Assembly (NCBI RefSeq): GCF_040706535.1
Contig: NZ_JAPDRJ010000003.1
Span: forward strand, 444,885-508,884
From: Lentisalinibacter orientalis
GTDB lineage: Bacteria; Pseudomonadota; Gammaproteobacteria; Steroidobacterales; Woeseiaceae
Direction of reading: 5' to 3'
Length of the DNA: 64,000 bases
Part shown: positions 10,404 through 20,000 of the stretch, piece by piece
Numbering within the stretch: the first letter of the stretch is position 1
Layout: every line of letters begins with the position of its first letter
Translations under genes and position numbers: made by a program
The notes under the pieces: generated by a model
Told to the model about the DNA's origin: nothing
The model's database searches: none
What the model saw: the letters and a program-made list of their open reading frames with translations, nothing else

Positions 10404-10408
10404 GGGGC

Positions 10409-10684
10409 TCAGTCGGCCGGGACGACCTGGTAGAAAGTCTCGCGGGGCCCGATCAGGCCGAGATCGCTGCGGGCACGCTCCTCGGCGGCCTCGGATCCCG
10501 TCTTCAGGTTCTGCACTTCGGCTTCCAGCGCCGCGTTGCGCGCCGCCAGGGCCTCGTTCTCCTCCCGTGCCTCGGCCACCGCGTGACGCAGCTCGCGGGT
10601 CTTGCGGTAACCGTCCTCGGACAACCACAGGTCCGCCTGGAGACCCAGGAACAGAAACAGCAGCAGGGCGAGGAACCAGCGCAC
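10409..10684 (-). CDS. ftsB: Cell division protein FtsB
   Basis: Small bitopic divisome protein that forms the FtsQLB complex regulating septal peptidoglycan synthesis. The 91 residues comprise a short cytoplasmic start, one membrane segment (about 3-20) and a periplasmic coiled coil (EENEALAARNAALEAEVQNL) ending in the family's LGLIGPRETFYQVV. GTG start. It follows eno by 8 bp, the conserved eno-ftsB order. Confidence 0.92.
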   Translation of the reverse strand: MRWFLALLLFLFLGLQADLWLSEDGYRKTRELRHAVAEAREENEALAARNAALEAEVQNLKTGSEAAEERARSDLGLIGPRETFYQVVPAD

Positions 10685-10692
10685 GTCAGTCT

Positions 10693-11982
10693 TCAGCCTT
10701 CTTCAGCCCCCGAAAGCGGGAAGGCCCCGCGACCCGCGTAGCTCGCGTGATGATTCAGGGCCTCCTCGATCCGCAGTAGCTGATTGTACTTCGCGATGCG
10801 GTCCGAACGCGACATCGAGCCGGTCTTGATCTGCGTGGCGCGGGTACCGACCGCGATATCGGCGATGGTGGAGTCCTCCGTCTCGCCCGAACGGTGCGAC
10901 ACGACGGCGCTGTAGCCGGCCTCCACCGCCATGTCGATGGCGGACAGCGTCTCGGTGAGCGTACCGATCTGGTTCGGCTTGATCAGGATGGAGTTGGCAA
11001 TGCCCTCCTCGATGCCGCGCGACAGGATGCGGGTGTTGGTCACGAACAGGTCGTCGCCGACCAGCTGGATGCGGCCGCCCAGGCGCTCGGTCAGCAGTTT
11101 CCAGCCGTCCCAGTCGTCCTCGGCCATGCCGTCCTCGACCGTGATGATGGGATAGGCGTCGACCAGGCCGGCCAGGTAATCCACGAATCCTGCGGCGTCG
11201 AACTCCCGATCCTCGGATTCCAGCCGGTACACGCCGTCGCGGTAGAACTCCGAGCTCGCCACGTCCAGCCCGAGCATGATGTCCTCGCCCAGGCGGAAGC
11301 CCGCCTTCTCCACCGCCTCGGCGATGGTGTCCAGCGCCGCCCGGTTGGAAGGCAGGTCCGGCGCGAAGCCGCCCTCGTCGCCCACCGCCGTGTTCAGGCC
11401 GCGACCGTGCAGCACCTTGCGCAGCGTATGGAAGATCTCGGCGCCGGCGCGCACGGCCTCCGAGAAGCGCGGCGCGCCGACCGGCAGGATCATGAACTCC
11501 TGGATGTCGACGTTGTTGTCCGCGTGGGCCCCGCCGTTGATGATGTTCATCATGGGCACGGGCATCACAGACTCCTCGCCCATCAGCCGGTACAGCGGCA
11601 CGCCGGAGGACCGGGATGCCGCGTGGGCGCAGGCCAGGGAGACGGCGAGGATGGCATTGGCGCCGAGCCGCGACTTGTTTTCGGTGCCGTCGAGCTCGAT
11701 GAGGCGGCGGTCGATGGTGGTCTGGTCGTGGACGTCCGTGCTGACGAGCGCATCGCGGATGGCGCCGTTGACGTTGCCCACCGCCTTGCGCACGCCCTTG
11801 CCGCCGTAGCGGTTCGGGTTGCCGTCGCGCAGTTCCACGGCCTCGTGCGCCCCGGTGGAGGCGCCCGAGGGCACGGCGGCCCGGCCGATGACCCCGTTCT
11901 GCAGGATCACGTCGGCTTCGACCGTGGGGTTGCCGCGCGAATCGATGATCTCGCGGCCACGGATGTCGGCGATCTGGCCCAT
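10693..11982 (-). CDS. eno: Enolase
   Basis: Interconverts 2-phosphoglycerate and phosphoenolpyruvate; also a usual RNA degradosome component. The 429-residue protein has the loop SGASTG (40-45), the catalytic GDEGGFAP block, metal ligands in GLDVASSEF and VEDGMAEDDW, and the base in ILIKPNQIGT followed by VVSHRSGETED. Start ATG 11982 has AGGAGA about 7 bases upstream. It lies 35 bp after kdsA, and that gap holds a short direct repeat. Confidence 0.97.
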   Translation of the reverse strand: MGQIADIRGREIIDSRGNPTVEADVILQNGVIGRAAVPSGASTGAHEAVELRDGNPNRYGGKGVRKAVGNVNGAIRDALVSTDVHDQTTIDRRLIELDGTENKSRLGANAILAVSLACAHAASRSSGVPLYRLMGEESVMPVPMMNIINGGAHADNNVDIQEFMILPVGAPRFSEAVRAGAEIFHTLRKVLHGRGLNTAVGDEGGFAPDLPSNRAALDTIAEAVEKAGFRLGEDIMLGLDVASSEFYRDGVYRLESEDREFDAAGFVDYLAGLVDAYPIITVEDGMAEDDWDGWKLLTERLGGRIQLVGDDLFVTNTRILSRGIEEGIANSILIKPNQIGTLTETLSAIDMAVEAGYSAVVSHRSGETEDSTIADIAVGTRATQIKTGSMSRSDRIAKYNQLLRIEEALNHHASYAGRGAFPLSGAEEG

Positions 11983-12000
11983 GCTGTCTCCTGGGTTATC

Positions 12001-12020
12001 TGTGTCGTTCTGTGTCGTTA
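12001..12020. repeat. 10-bp tandem duplication at the kdsA end
   Basis: TGTGTCGTTC is followed directly by TGTGTCGTTA in the 35-bp eno-kdsA gap, running into the kdsA stop codon. It resembles the short tandem duplications in other gaps of this window. Confidence 0.65.
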
Positions 12021-12866
12021 TGGGGCCTGCAGGCCGAACTCGGCCTCGGCGAATCCGTGCTGCTTGACGCTCCCGTCCAGCGCCTGCAGCACCTCGAGCA
12101 AAGCCTGCATCCGGTCCAGCGGCCAGGCATTCGGGCCGTCCGACAGGGCGCGCTCGGGGTCCGGGTGGGTCTCCATGAACACCCCGGCCACGCCGGCCGC
12201 CACCGCCGCCCGCGCCAGCACCGGCACGAACTCGCGCTGCCCGCCGGAGGCACTGCCCTTGCCGCCGGGCAGCTGCACCGAGTGCGTGGCGTCGAACACC
12301 ACCGGGCAGCCGGTCTCGCGCATGACCGCCAGGCTGCGCATGTCGGAGACCAGGTTGTTGTAGCCGAAGGTGAAGCCGCGCTCGCACACCAGGATCTGCT
12401 CGTTGCCGGTGGAGCGCGCCTTGTCGACCACGTTGCCCATCTCCCAGGGCGAGAGGAACTGGCCCTTCTTGATGTTGACCGGGCGGCCCTGGGACGAGAC
12501 ACGCAGGATGAAATTGGTCTGGCGGCAGAGGAATGCCGGCGTCTGCAGCACGTCCGCCACGGCCGCGGCCTCGTCCAGGGGCGTGTCCTCGTGGACGTCC
12601 GTGAGCACCGGCACGCCGAGCTGGCGCCGCACTTCGGAGAGCACCCTGAGGCCCTCCTCCATGCCCGGCCCGCGGAAGCTGCCCGCCGAGCTACGGTTGG
12701 CCTTGTCGAAGGATGACTTGTAGATGAACGGCATGCCGAGGCCGTCGGTGATCTCCTTCAGCCGGCCGGCGGTATCGATGGCGAGCTGTTCGCTCTCCAC
12801 CACGCAGGTGCCGGCGATGAGGAACAGCGGCCGGTCCAGCCCCGCCTCGAAGTGGGCGAGCTTCAT
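12018..12866 (-). CDS. kdsA: 2-dehydro-3-deoxyphosphooctonate aldolase (Kdo8P synthase)
   Basis: Condenses PEP with arabinose 5-phosphate to Kdo 8-phosphate, the precursor of the Kdo sugars of LPS. The 282-residue protein has LIAGTCVVES near the N-terminus, KSSFDKANRSS, TDVHEDTPLDE, NFILRVSSQ and DATHSVQLPGG. ATG start overlaps the pyrG stop by four bases (ATGA), implying coupling in the pyrG-kdsA-eno operon. With lpxA/B/D it shows the organism makes LPS. Confidence 0.96.
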   Translation of the reverse strand: MKLAHFEAGLDRPLFLIAGTCVVESEQLAIDTAGRLKEITDGLGMPFIYKSSFDKANRSSAGSFRGPGMEEGLRVLSEVRRQLGVPVLTDVHEDTPLDEAAAVADVLQTPAFLCRQTNFILRVSSQGRPVNIKKGQFLSPWEMGNVVDKARSTGNEQILVCERGFTFGYNNLVSDMRSLAVMRETGCPVVFDATHSVQLPGGKGSASGGQREFVPVLARAAVAAGVAGVFMETHPDPERALSDGPNAWPLDRMQALLEVLQALDGSVKQHGFAEAEFGLQAP

Positions 12867-14509
12867 GCCCGCGCGGCCTCCGGCACCTCGCCTTCCCGGT
12901 AGCGGCGCGCGGCGCTGATGAAACCGGTGAACAGCGGATGGCCGTCGCGGGGGTTGGAGGTGAATTCGGGGTGGAACTGGCTCGCCAGGAACCAGGGATG
13001 ATCCGGCAGTTCCACCATCTCCACCAGGTCGTCCAGCGACGTGCCCGAGAAGCGCATGCCCGCCTCCTCCAGCGCCGGCCGGTAGTTGTTGTTCACCTCG
13101 TAGCGGTGCCGGTGGCGCTCGTGCACGGTCGGCTTGCCGTAGGTCTCGCGGGCCAGCGAGCCTTCGGCCAGCTGCACGGGCTGCGCGCCGAGGCGCATGG
13201 AGCCGCCCAGGTCGGAATCCTCGTCGCGCTCCTCCACGCGGCCTTCCTCGGTCTGCCACTCGGTGATGAGCGCGATCACCGGGTGCGGCGTGCTGCGCTC
13301 GAATTCCGTGCTGTGGGCCCCCTCCATCCCGGCCACGTGGCGGGCGAATTCGATCACCGCCACCTGCAGGCCGAGGCAGATGCCGAGATAAGGGATGCCG
13401 TTCTCCCGCGCGAGCTGCACGGCGCTGATCTTGCCCTCGACCCCGCGCTCGCCGAAACCGCCGGGCACCAGGATGGCATCCATGTCCCGCAGGCAGTCCG
13501 CACCGTCCGTCTCGATGTCCTGGGACTCGAAGTAATGGATATTCACCCGGGTGGACGTGTGGATGCCCGCGTGCAGCAGCGCCTCGGACAGCGAGATGTA
13601 GGAGTCGCGGAAGTCCACGTACTTGCCCACCATCGCCACGTTGACCTCGCCGGTGGGATGCTGCTTCGCGTGCACCACGTCCTCCCACTCGCCGAGGTCG
13701 GCCGGCGGCAGTTCCATGCCGAGATGGTCGACCACGATCTGGTCCAGGCCCTGGTCGCGCAGCACCATCGGGATCTTGTAGAGGTCGTCCACGTCGATGG
13801 CGGAGATCACCGCGTTCTCGGCCACGTTGGTGAACAGCGCGATCTTGCGCCGCTGCTCGGCGGGCAGCGGATGCTCGGAACGGCAGACCAGCACGTCCGG
13901 CTGGATGCCGATGGAGCGCAGTTCTTTCACCGAGTGCTGGGTGGGCTTGGTCTTGATCTCCGAGGAGGTGGCGATGTAGGGCACCAGCGTCAGATGCACG
14001 TACACCACCCGGTCGCGGCCTTCCTCCACGCCCATCTGGCGGATAGCCTCCATGAACGGCAGCGACTCGATGTCGCCCACCGTGCCGCCGATCTCCACCA
14101 TGCAGACGTCGGCGTCGCCGGCGCCCCGGCGCACGCTCTCCTTGATCTCGTCGGTGATGTGCGGGATCACCTGCACCGTGGCGCCCAGGTAGTCGCCGCG
14201 GCGTTCCTTGGCGATGACGCTCTCGTAGATGCGCCCGGTGGTGAAGTTGCTGTTGCGCCCGGTGGTCGTGCGCACGAAGCGCTCGTAGTGGCCCAGGTCC
14301 AGGTCGGTCTCCGTACCGTCCGCGGTCACGAATACCTCACCGTGCTGGAAGGGGCTCATCGTGCCCGGGTCCACGTTGATGTAGGGGTCCAGCTTGATCA
14401 TGCTGATCTTCAGGCCGCGGGACTCCAGGATGGCGCCGAGGCAGGCGGAGGTGATGCCCTTGCCGAGTGAGGAGACCACACCGCCGGTGATGAATACGTA
14501 GCACGTCAT
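12863..14509 (-). CDS. pyrG: CTP synthase
   Basis: Aminates UTP to CTP using glutamine and ATP. The 548-residue protein has an N-terminal synthetase domain beginning MTCYVFITGGVVSSLGKG (P-loop type) and a C-terminal class I glutamine amidotransferase domain with the nucleophile in YLGICLGLQ and the HPE dyad in QFHPEFTSNP. ATG 14509 matches the family start. The 190-bp gap upstream holds a REP-like hairpin; kdsA follows with overlap. Confidence 0.97.
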   Translation of the reverse strand: MTCYVFITGGVVSSLGKGITSACLGAILESRGLKISMIKLDPYINVDPGTMSPFQHGEVFVTADGTETDLDLGHYERFVRTTTGRNSNFTTGRIYESVIAKERRGDYLGATVQVIPHITDEIKESVRRGAGDADVCMVEIGGTVGDIESLPFMEAIRQMGVEEGRDRVVYVHLTLVPYIATSSEIKTKPTQHSVKELRSIGIQPDVLVCRSEHPLPAEQRRKIALFTNVAENAVISAIDVDDLYKIPMVLRDQGLDQIVVDHLGMELPPADLGEWEDVVHAKQHPTGEVNVAMVGKYVDFRDSYISLSEALLHAGIHTSTRVNIHYFESQDIETDGADCLRDMDAILVPGGFGERGVEGKISAVQLARENGIPYLGICLGLQVAVIEFARHVAGMEGAHSTEFERSTPHPVIALITEWQTEEGRVEERDEDSDLGGSMRLGAQPVQLAEGSLARETYGKPTVHERHRHRYEVNNNYRPALEEAGMRFSGTSLDDLVEMVELPDHPWFLASQFHPEFTSNPRDGHPLFTGFISAARRYREGEVPEAARA

Positions 14510-14543
14510 GGAAGAACCCCGCGGGGATGTCGGCCAATAGCAA

Positions 14544-14610
14544 GGGGCCGGAGTAAGCACACGTTCTACCGCCCAAAGACAGTGCCCGGGCGTATGCTTA
14601 CTCCGACCCC
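14544..14610. repeat. REP-like imperfect palindrome
   Basis: A 20-base arm (14544-14563) and its inverted partner (14591-14610) match at 18 of 20 positions around a 27-base centre, so the DNA or RNA can fold into a long hairpin. The arms contain GGAGTAAGC / GCTTACTCC. The size, its place in an intergenic gap and the GGAG next to the stem resemble REP elements mobilised by RAYT (Y1) transposases. No transposase gene is in this window. Confidence 0.6.
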
Positions 14611-14699
14611 CAACTCAAGCCCGACGGATGTTGAATGACGGTACTCAAAGCTACCAGAAGCCGACCGGGCAAACAATCGGGACAGTGCCGCGGCGACGC

Positions 14700-16064
14700 T
14701 CAGTACAGCGGCGGACGGCCCTCCCAGACCACGGCGATGCCGCCTTCGCAGCGCCGTTGCGCCGCCATCCAGAGATCGGCCACGGCCACGAGTTCGTCGC
14801 CGCAGTAGACCAGCGGCAGCCGCCCGCGCATCCAGGGCACGATGCCCTCCTCGCGCAGCAGCTCCTTCAGCCGCCGCGTGGGGCGGTCGGCCGCCGGCGC
14901 CAGGCTCTCCCCGCCGCTGCGGAAGCGCACCTCGCAGCCGCCCGCGGCCAGCGCGGGATCCAGCCCCATCGCCGCCCCGGGCCGCATCACCAGCCGGCCG
15001 AGACCGCCCGGCAGCTCCAGCGTGTCGCCGGGCGCCAGCGCGAGCGGCCCGGCAGGGATCCCGGGCGGCTCGCCACGGAGCAGATAGAGACGATCCCGGA
15101 AGCGGCGGACCTCCGCCTCGCCGAGACGCAGCCGCGGTTGTTCGGCCGGGCCGGCCAGCACCTCGTCGAGCAACCGATCCAGGTGGCGCGCGTCGGGTGC
15201 CCGGCAACCGCCGCTGCGCAGCCAGTGCCGCAGCGCATTGCCCTGCCGCGCCCGTGGCAGCCGCCGCAGCCGCCCGGCGTCCAGCCGGCCCTCGCCCGCA
15301 TCGCAGCGGTCCAGGTCGGCGGCGGCCAGCTGGCGCAGCAGCCCGGCGCCCTCGGCGAGGTGGCGGGCACTGCGCGCGGCACTGCGGTCCGCCGCGGGCC
15401 AGCGCTCGAGCAGCCGCGGCACGATCTCCCTGCGCAGATAGCTGCGGTCGAAGCGCGGGTCGCTGTTGGCGGGATCCTCCAGCCAGTCGATGCCACGGGC
15501 GCGGAGGTAGTCGCAGAGCTCGTCGCGGTCCCGGTCCAGCAGCGGACGCAGCAGCCGGCCCGCGCCGAAAGGGGCGACGGCCGGCATGGCGGCGAGTCCC
15601 GGCAGCCCGGCGCCGCGCATGAGCTGCAGCAGGACGGTCTCCAGCTGATCCTGTCGGTGCTGGGCCGTCAGCAGGCACTCGCCGGGTTCCAGCGCCGCGG
15701 CCAGCAGCCGGTAGCGCGCCTGCCGCGCGGCGCCCTCGACTCCCTCCGCATCGATGGCCTCCCGGGTGATGTCGGCCCGCAGCACGTGGCATTCCACGCC
15801 CAGCGAGGCGGCCGCGCGCGCGCAGTGCCCGGCCCAGTCGGCCGATTCCGCCTGCAGGCCGTGATCGACGTGCAGCGCCCGCACCCGGCTGTCCGCCAGC
15901 GAGGCGGCGGCATGCAGCAGCGCCGTCGAATCCGCGCCGCCGCTGAAGGCGACGACCAGGGGGGGTAGCGGCTCGGCGCGCGCGAGGCCGAGCCGGCCGC
16001 GCAGCGTGTCCTCGAGGGCGCCGGAACCGAAGGCCGGCGGTTCAGCCGTCCCTGAACTCGCCAA
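14700..16064 (-). CDS. tilS: tRNA(Ile)-lysidine synthase
   Basis: Modifies C34 of the CAU-anticodon tRNA-Ile to lysidine so that it reads AUA. The 454-residue protein has the PP-loop SGGADS (41-46), TAQHRQDQLETVLLQL and the C-terminal tRNA-binding region ending in PTRRLKELLREEGIVPWMR. The only start that keeps the N-terminus is TTG 16064, which overlaps accA by 23 bp. The accA-tilS-pyrG order is typical, though the 190-bp gap before pyrG is larger than usual. Confidence 0.92.
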   Translation of the reverse strand: MASSGTAEPPAFGSGALEDTLRGRLGLARAEPLPPLVVAFSGGADSTALLHAAASLADSRVRALHVDHGLQAESADWAGHCARAAASLGVECHVLRADITREAIDAEGVEGAARQARYRLLAAALEPGECLLTAQHRQDQLETVLLQLMRGAGLPGLAAMPAVAPFGAGRLLRPLLDRDRDELCDYLRARGIDWLEDPANSDPRFDRSYLRREIVPRLLERWPAADRSAARSARHLAEGAGLLRQLAAADLDRCDAGEGRLDAGRLRRLPRARQGNALRHWLRSGGCRAPDARHLDRLLDEVLAGPAEQPRLRLGEAEVRRFRDRLYLLRGEPPGIPAGPLALAPGDTLELPGGLGRLVMRPGAAMGLDPALAAGGCEVRFRSGGESLAPAADRPTRRLKELLREEGIVPWMRGRLPLVYCGDELVAVADLWMAAQRRCEGGIAVVWEGRPPLY

Positions 16065-17007
16065 AGGATGCCAGCCGCCGGTGGCGCTGCTCCAGCACCT
16101 GGCCGATATCGCCCGCCTCCAGCTCGTCCAGGTGTCTGATGAGCGCGTTCTTCAGGGTCTCCGCGGCGGCGCGGGGATCGCGATGGGCGCCGCCGAGGGG
16201 TTCGGGGATGATCTCGTCGATTAGCTTGTACTGGTGCAGGCTCTTCGCCGTGATACGCATCGCCTCGGCGGCTTCCCTCGCCTTCTCGGCACTCTTCCAC
16301 AGGATGGAGGCGCAGCCTTCCGGCGAGATCACGCTGTAGACGGCGTACTGCAGCATCAGCAGCCGGTCGCCCACGCCGATGGCGAGCGCGCCGCCGGACC
16401 CGCCTTCGCCGATGACCACCGAGATGATGGGCGTCTCCAGTTCCGCCATCACGAACAGGCTGCGCGCGATCGCCTCGCTCTGTCCGCGCTCCTCCGCGCC
16501 CACCCCCGGGTAGGCCCCCGGCGTGTCGATCAGCGTGATCACCGGCAGCGAGAACTTCTCGGCCAGCTGCATCAGCCGCTGCGCCTTGCGGTAGCCCTCC
16601 GGCTTCGGCATGCCGTAGTTGCGCCGCACGCGCTCTTTCGTGTCGCGGCCCTTCTGGTGACCGATCACCATCACCGCGCGGCCCTCCAGTCGGGCCAGCC
16701 CGCCCACGATGGCATGATCGTCCGCGTACATGCGGTCGCCGTGCAGCTCTCGGAAGCCGTCGAACACCAGCGGCAGGTAATCCAGGGTGTACGGCCGCAT
16801 GGGGTGACGGGCGAGCTGGGCAATCTGCCAGGCGCTGAGGTCGGAGAATATGCTGCGGGTGAGCGCCTCGCTCTTCGACTTCAGCCGCCCGATCTCCTCG
16901 CCGATGTTCACCTCGGAGTCGTCGCCCACGAAGCGCAGCTCGTCGATCTTCGCCTCCAGCTCGGCGATCGGCTGTTCGAAATCCAGAAACTTGAGATCCA
17001 TCGCCAT
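16042..17007 (-). CDS. accA: Acetyl-CoA carboxylase carboxyltransferase subunit alpha
   Basis: Alpha subunit of the carboxyltransferase that makes malonyl-CoA, the first step of fatty acid synthesis; partner AccD is outside the window. The 321-residue protein has the N-terminal LDFEQPIAELEAKIDELR helix and the conserved core GHQKGRDTKERVRRNYG, IDTPGAYPG, AEERGQSEAIA and GEGGSGGALAI. ATG 17007 or ATG 17001 may start it. It lies 59 bp after dnaE. Confidence 0.96.
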   Translation of the reverse strand: MAMDLKFLDFEQPIAELEAKIDELRFVGDDSEVNIGEEIGRLKSKSEALTRSIFSDLSAWQIAQLARHPMRPYTLDYLPLVFDGFRELHGDRMYADDHAIVGGLARLEGRAVMVIGHQKGRDTKERVRRNYGMPKPEGYRKAQRLMQLAEKFSLPVITLIDTPGAYPGVGAEERGQSEAIARSLFVMAELETPIISVVIGEGGSGGALAIGVGDRLLMLQYAVYSVISPEGCASILWKSAEKAREAAEAMRITAKSLHQYKLIDEIIPEPLGGAHRDPRAAAETLKNALIRHLDELEAGDIGQVLEQRHRRLASFGEFRDG

Positions 17008-17066
17008 ATCCGGTGCCGGCGCCCTCCCCCGCCTACGACCTGCGTGTCACGCGAACGACAAGCCTA

Positions 17067-20000
17067 CTACAAAGACGGCTGATCCGCGGCGTAGACCAGC
17101 CGCACGCCGCCGCGGCCGAGCAGATCCTCGAGCTTGTCTCTGAGGTCGCGGGTCGGGCGGATGCACCAGTCCTCGCCCAGATTGAGCCGCACGGTGGCGT
17201 CGCTGCCCACGTACTGCACGGCCACGTCGCAGCGCGCCCGCCCGCCCTGGCCGCCGGCCGCACCGCCGCCCGGACCATTGTCCGAGCCAGTGCCCGGACC
17301 ATTACCCGGGCCATAACGATAGGGCAGCAGGATCTCGTGCAGGCTGTTCAGCACCTCCCGGCCGCTGCCGTTCACGTCCAGCGAGAGCACCAGATGCCGG
17401 GCCCGCTCCTCGATCACCCGGTCGATGTCGCGCACGGTCCTGGCCACCACGGTCCAGCCGTCGATGAACTCGTCGTAGCGCATGCGGCCCTCGACCACGA
17501 TGATGCGGTCCTTGACCAGCAGATGGCGGTTCTCCATGAACGCCTCGGAGAACAGGCTGGTCTCGATGCGGCCGGTGTCGTCGTCCAGCACCACCGTGAC
17601 CCGGTTGCCGCGCTTGCGGATATCGATGATCAGCCCGGCCACGACCACCTCCCGACGCGACTGGGAATAGTCCCGCTCGCCGTTGTCCGTGCTGGGCGGC
17701 CGGGCCGAGGTGATGTCGCGGAGCGTCCCGGAGGTGAAATGGCGGGCGTCGCCGGCGACCGAGTGGAAGGGGTGGCCGGTGAGATACAGGCCCAGGCTCT
17801 CCTTCTCCGCCGCGAGTCGCTCCTGCTCGTTCCATTCCGCCAGCTGGGGGCTTGCCTGGGGCGTCGGCCGCGGCGGTGCGGCCGTCGGCAGCCCGAACAG
17901 GTCGTCCTGGCCCGCGGCCGAGGCGCGCGCCTCCTGCTCGGCGCTCTTCACCGCCTCCGGCAGCAGGGTCATCAGCGTGCGGCGATTGGCGCCGATGCCG
18001 TCCATGGCGCCCGCCTTGATCAGGGCCTCCAGGGTGCGCCGGTTCACCCGTTCCAGGTCGGCCCGGCGGCAGAAGTCCATCAGGTCCCGGTATGGGCCGT
18101 TCGCCTCGCGCTCCGCCACGATGGACTCCACCGCGCCGCGGCCGACGCCCTTGATCGCGCCGAGGCCGTAGCGGATGGCCTCGCCGCGGGAGACACCGAA
18201 GACGAAATCCGAGCGGTTGACGTCCGGCGGCTCGATCTCGATGCCCATCTCCCGGCAATCGTCCTTCAGCGAGACGAGCTTGTCGGTGTGATCCATGTCG
18301 GTGGACATCACGGCGGCCATGAACGCGGCCGGGTAATGGGCCTTCAGCCATGCCGTCTGATAAGACAGCACCGCGTAGGCGGCGGAGTGGCTCTTGTTGA
18401 AACCGTAGCCCGCAAACTTCTCCATCAGGTCGAAGATGTGGGTGGCGGTGGCGGACTCGACGCCGCGGGCCTCGGCGCCGCTCACGAACACCTCCCGCTG
18501 CTTGGCCATCTCCTCGGGCTTCTTCTTGCCCATGGCGCGGCGCAGCAGGTCGGCGCCGCCGAGCGTGTAGCCGGCCAGCACCTGAGCGATCTGCATGACC
18601 TGCTCCTGGTACAGGATCACGCCGTAGGTAGGCTTCAGCACCGGCTCGAGATCCGGATGCAGGTAGTCGATCACGGCGTTCTGATCGCCGTGCTTGCGCG
18701 CGATGAAGTCGTCCACCATGCCCGACTGCAGGGGCCCCGGCCGGAACAGCGCCACCAGGGCCACCAGATCCTCGAAGGAATCCGGCTGCAGACGCTTGAT
18801 GAGATCCTTCATGCCGCGGGATTCGAGCTGGAAAACGGCGGTGGTGCGGCAGGCGCGCAGCAGCTCGAAGGTCTGCGCATCGTCCATCGCCACCTCGCCG
18901 ATGTCGATCGCCGGCTCTCCCTGGCGTGCCCGTTCGGCGTTCACGTTGGCCACGGCGCGGTCGATCACGGTGAGGGTGCGCAGTCCGAGGAAGTCGAACT
19001 TCACCAGGCCGGCCGCCTCGACGTCGTCCTTGTCGAACTGGGTGACGACGTTGTGCCCGCCCTCCTCGCAGTACAGCGGGGCGAAGTCGGTGAGCGTGGT
19101 GGGGGCGATCACTACGCCGCCGGCATGCTTGCCGGCATTGCGTACCAGGCCCTCGAGCTTGCGCGCCAGGTCGATGACGCCGCGCACCTCCTCGTCGTCG
19201 CGACAGAGCTGGGCCAGCTCCGGCTCTCCCTCCAGCGCCTTCTCCAGGGTGATGCCCAGCTCGAACGGAATCAGCTTGGCGATGCGGTCCACGAAGCCGT
19301 AGGGGTGGCCGAGCACCCGGCCCGCATCGCGCACGACGGCCTTCGCGGCCATGGTGCCGTAGGTGATGATCTGGGAGACCTGGTCGCGGCCGTAGCGCTC
19401 GGCCACATAGTCGATGACCCGGTCGCGGCCCTCCATGCAGAAGTCCACGTCGAAATCCGGCATGGAGACCCGTTCCGGGTTCAGGAAGCGCTCGAACAGG
19501 AGGTCGTGCTCCAGCGGGTCCAGGTCGGTGATGCCGAGCACCCAGGCCACCAGCGAGCCGGCCCCGGAGCCACGGCCGGGCCCCACCGGCACGCCGTTTT
19601 CCCGCGCCCAGCGGATGAAGTCGGCCACGATCAGGAAGTAGCCCGGGAAGCCCATGCTGCAGATGACTTCCAGTTCGCGCTCGAGCCGCGCCTCGTAGTC
19701 GGCCCGGGTGCCGCCGCGCAGCCCCCCGGCCGCCAGCTTTTCCTCGAGCCGTGCGGCCGCCTCCAGGCGCAGGTGCTCGTCGGGGGTTCGCCCCGCCGGC
19801 ACGGGGAATTCCGGCAGGAAGCTCTCGCCCAGGCGCATCTCCACATTGCAGCGCCGCGCGATCTCCACGCTGTTGGCGAGCGCCTCGGGCAGGTCGGCGA
19901 ACAGTTCCGCCATCTCTTCCGCGCTGCGCAGGTACTGGCGGTCGCTGTAGTCCTTGGGACGGTCGCCGTCTTCGAGGGTGCGGCCCTGGTGTATGCACAC

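Noticed and set aside
10404..10628. N-terminal extension of TruD
   Set aside because: That part overlaps ftsB in another frame and is Arg/Gly-rich; the GTG at 10403 gives a normal TruD.
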